Shown: positions 3,727-5,092 of the stretch, in pieces
Position numbering within the stretch: position 1 is the stretch's first letter
Layout of the letters: the number at the start of each line of letters is the position of its first letter
Source of the DNA: Chthoniobacterales bacterium
Lineage (GTDB): Bacteria > Verrucomicrobiota > Verrucomicrobiia > Chthoniobacterales > UBA10450
Assembly (NCBI GenBank): GCA_025980625.1
Contig: JAICXG010000205.1
Span: 1-5,092, forward strand
DNA length: 5,092 nucleotides
Direction of reading: 5' to 3'
Notes under the pieces: model-generated
Database searches by the model: none
The model's input: only the letters and a program-made list of their open reading frames with translations
Told to the model about the DNA's origin: nothing
Made by a program: the position numbers and the translations under genes

Positions 3727-5092
3727 GCCGTTGCGACCTTCATCTTCATTCCCGATTTAGCGATCGATCGGAAGATTGGATCTTTCGCCGGTTTGATTTT
3801 CCCGACAGCTACTCCGACCCGCGCGAGCTTTACGACCGGGCGAAGGCCGCGGGAATGGACTTTGTCACGATTACCGATCACGACACGATCGCCGGGTGTC
3901 TCGAGATTTCTTCCTCCCCGGATACTTTCGTTAGCGAGCAGGTTACGACCTATTTTCCGCAGGACCCCTGCAAAATAAGTTTGCTCGTCTGGGGAATCTC
4001 CGAGCCGCAGCACGAGCAGATCGTGCGGCTCCGCGACAACATTTTCGATCTCCAGAAGTTTCTGCGAAGCGCAGCGATCGCCCATGCAGTCGCCCATCCG
4101 CTCTACAGCATCAACGGGAAGCTCACCAGTTCGCACTTGGAGCGGCTGATCCTCCTCTTCCAGCATTTCGAGGGCATCAATGGCCTGCGTGACGCGCTCC
4201 TAAGCGACCTCATTCGCCATCTGCTCGCGCAGCTCACGCCTGAGAAAATCGACGAGTTCGCCCGCCGCCACGATTTCGCTCCGACCCATCCCGAGCCATG
4301 GAAAAAGATCCTGGTCGGCGGGTCCGATGATCACGGCGGTCTTTTCATCGGATCGGCCTGCACGGAAACGCCCGCGGCCCTCACGCCTAACGAATTTCTG
4401 GAACAGGTCCGCGCCGGGCGTTGCAGCGCGGTGGGGCAGGGCGGCACGCCGCTCGCGCTCTCGCACAGCTTCTACAATACCCTCTCACGTTTCATCCAGG
4501 ACCGCTTCACGGCGCGGCTCGGACCAAGTGCGGGTCTGGTCGAGAAGATGTTTTCGCGCTTCATGGAAGGACGCGACCCGACGGAATTCTCGCTCAAGGA
4601 AAAGGCTGGTTTTATCGCCGAGGGTGTCTTGTCCGGCAAAATCTTCGAGCTTGCGAAGCCGGGAAACATTTCCCTTTGGCGCGAACTCTCCCGTTACTTC
4701 GCGCAGCCGGAAGTAAAGGCGAAGCTCGCGCGCCAGGTCGAGCAGGTGACCGAGCCTGAACGCCGCACTTTCATCATGGCGAATGCCGCCTGTGAGCAAC
4801 TAGCCTTTCGTTTTTTCGAGAAATTCGTGCAGCAACTGAATGCCGGGAACGTGATCGAAAGCGTGCAGGCCCTGGCGAGTATCGCACCAATCCTCGTTGT
4901 GCTCGCGCCTTACATTTATTCCTTTCACAGTCAGGCGCCATCACGACGCTGGCTGCGCGACGTTTGCCGCCATTTTACCGGCTCGATCCCGCCGGTCTTG
5001 CAGAATACGAAACGCGCCTGGTTCACAGATACGCTTGAAGACGTGAACGGCGTCTCCACGACCATTCGCAAGATGGCGGCCGAGGCGCAGGA
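3723..5092 (+). CDS. PHP-domain protein fused to a GT4-type glycosyltransferase (3' partial)
   Basis: The frame is open from the GTG at 3723 to the window edge (456 codons, no stop), so the 3' end is missing. Residues 1 to about 215 form a PHP phosphoesterase domain with a nearly complete set of metal-binding motifs: 'CDLHLHSRFSD' (4-14; His7, His9), 'VTITDHDT' (48-55; Asp52, His53), 'SEQVTTYFP' (71-79; Glu72), 'AHAVAHP' (120-126; His125) and 'GGSDDHGG' (199-206; Asp202, His204). Residues 215-430 are a mostly helical linker I do not recognise, with a hydrophobic stretch at 383-401. From 431, 'RAWFTDTLEDVNGVSTTIRKMA' matches the first strand, glycine loop and helix of GT4 (GT-B fold) glycosyltransferases. 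The start fits because the family begins at the HxH strand and the GTG overlaps the deacetylase stop (GTGA). The PHP part probably hydrolyses a phosphoester and the GT part transfers a sugar; the combined substrate is unknown. The PHP call is firm; the GT call rests on about 25 residues. Confidence 0.85.
   Translation, partial: MSRCDLHLHSRFSDRSEDWIFRRFDFPDSYSDPRELYDRAKAAGMDFVTITDHDTIAGCLEISSSPDTFVSEQVTTYFPQDPCKISLLVWGISEPQHEQIVRLRDNIFDLQKFLRSAAIAHAVAHPLYSINGKLTSSHLERLILLFQHFEGINGLRDALLSDLIRHLLAQLTPEKIDEFARRHDFAPTHPEPWKKILVGGSDDHGGLFIGSACTETPAALTPNEFLEQVRAGRCSAVGQGGTPLALSHSFYNTLSRFIQDRFTARLGPSAGLVEKMFSRFMEGRDPTEFSLKEKAGFIAEGVLSGKIFELAKPGNISLWRELSRYFAQPEVKAKLARQVEQVTEPERRTFIMANAACEQLAFRFFEKFVQQLNAGNVIESVQALASIAPILVVLAPYIYSFHSQAPSRRWLRDVCRHFTGSIPPVLQNTKRAWFTDTLEDVNGVSTTIRKMAAEAQ
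4385..4393 (-). repeat. Iterated word TCGTTAGGC, copy 7
   Basis: Exact copy on the minus strand in the PHP-glycosyltransferase gene. It is read as CCT AAC GAA (Pro-Asn-Glu), the same frame usage as copy 3. Confidence 0.7.

Noticed and set aside
3928..3936. TCGTTAGCG, a near-match to the iterated word
   Set aside because: It differs at the last two bases, including the GGC end found in all other copies; it may be a decayed copy but was not counted.
3666..4166. A 166-codon minus-strand open frame opposite the PHP domain
   Set aside because: The plus strand in this region encodes the conserved PHP metal motifs and an unbroken frame to the window edge. The antisense frame is a shadow of the GC-biased codon pattern.

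Overview
The window is GC-rich chromosomal DNA, densely coded, with weak or absent Shine-Dalgarno sequences and GTG starts. A large secreted-looking NHL/Ig protein with a Thr-Pro linker, a periplasmic MetX-like hydrolase and a PHP-glycosyltransferase fusion together suggest a soil or freshwater bacterium of the Verrucomicrobiota type (Chthoniobacterales-like). Acidobacteriota is an alternative. This placement is inference from gene content; no rRNA or marker gene is present. I see no mobile element, CRISPR array, tRNA or rRNA.

Layout. Positions 1-1254 (+) hold the C-terminal part of an extracellular NHL beta-propeller protein, followed by a degenerate Thr-Pro repeat linker and two tandem Ig-like domains. 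A short convergent gap (1255-1310) separates it from a minus-strand alpha/beta hydrolase of the homoserine O-acetyltransferase-like family (2417-1311), which carries a signal peptide. A 56-bp divergent gap (2418-2473) contains TGCGAT half-sites and leads to a plus-strand cluster of three genes: an EVE-domain protein (2474-2875), a DUF2334-type polysaccharide deacetylase with a GTG start (2956-3726), and a PHP-domain protein that starts at the overlapping GTG at 3723 and stays open to the window edge. This last gene enters what looks like a GT4-type glycosyltransferase domain just before the sequence stops. The 4-bp overlap between deacetylase and PHP-glycosyltransferase suggests translational coupling and a shared task in glycan or glycolipid metabolism; the EVE protein is probably only a positional neighbour.

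The most unusual signal is not a gene. The 9-mer TCGTTAGGC (complement GCCTAACGA) occurs six times exactly, plus once with one mismatch, between 1673 and 4393. It lies inside four different genes, on both strands and in different reading frames. In the deacetylase gene the only TTA and the only CTA leucine codons are those forced by this motif. It behaves like a genome-wide iterated word, comparable in kind to DNA-uptake sequences, HIP1 or Chi/KOPS-like words. A second structural signal is a perfect 12-bp inverted repeat just inside the deacetylase gene, downstream of a smaller hairpin that overlaps its GTG start.
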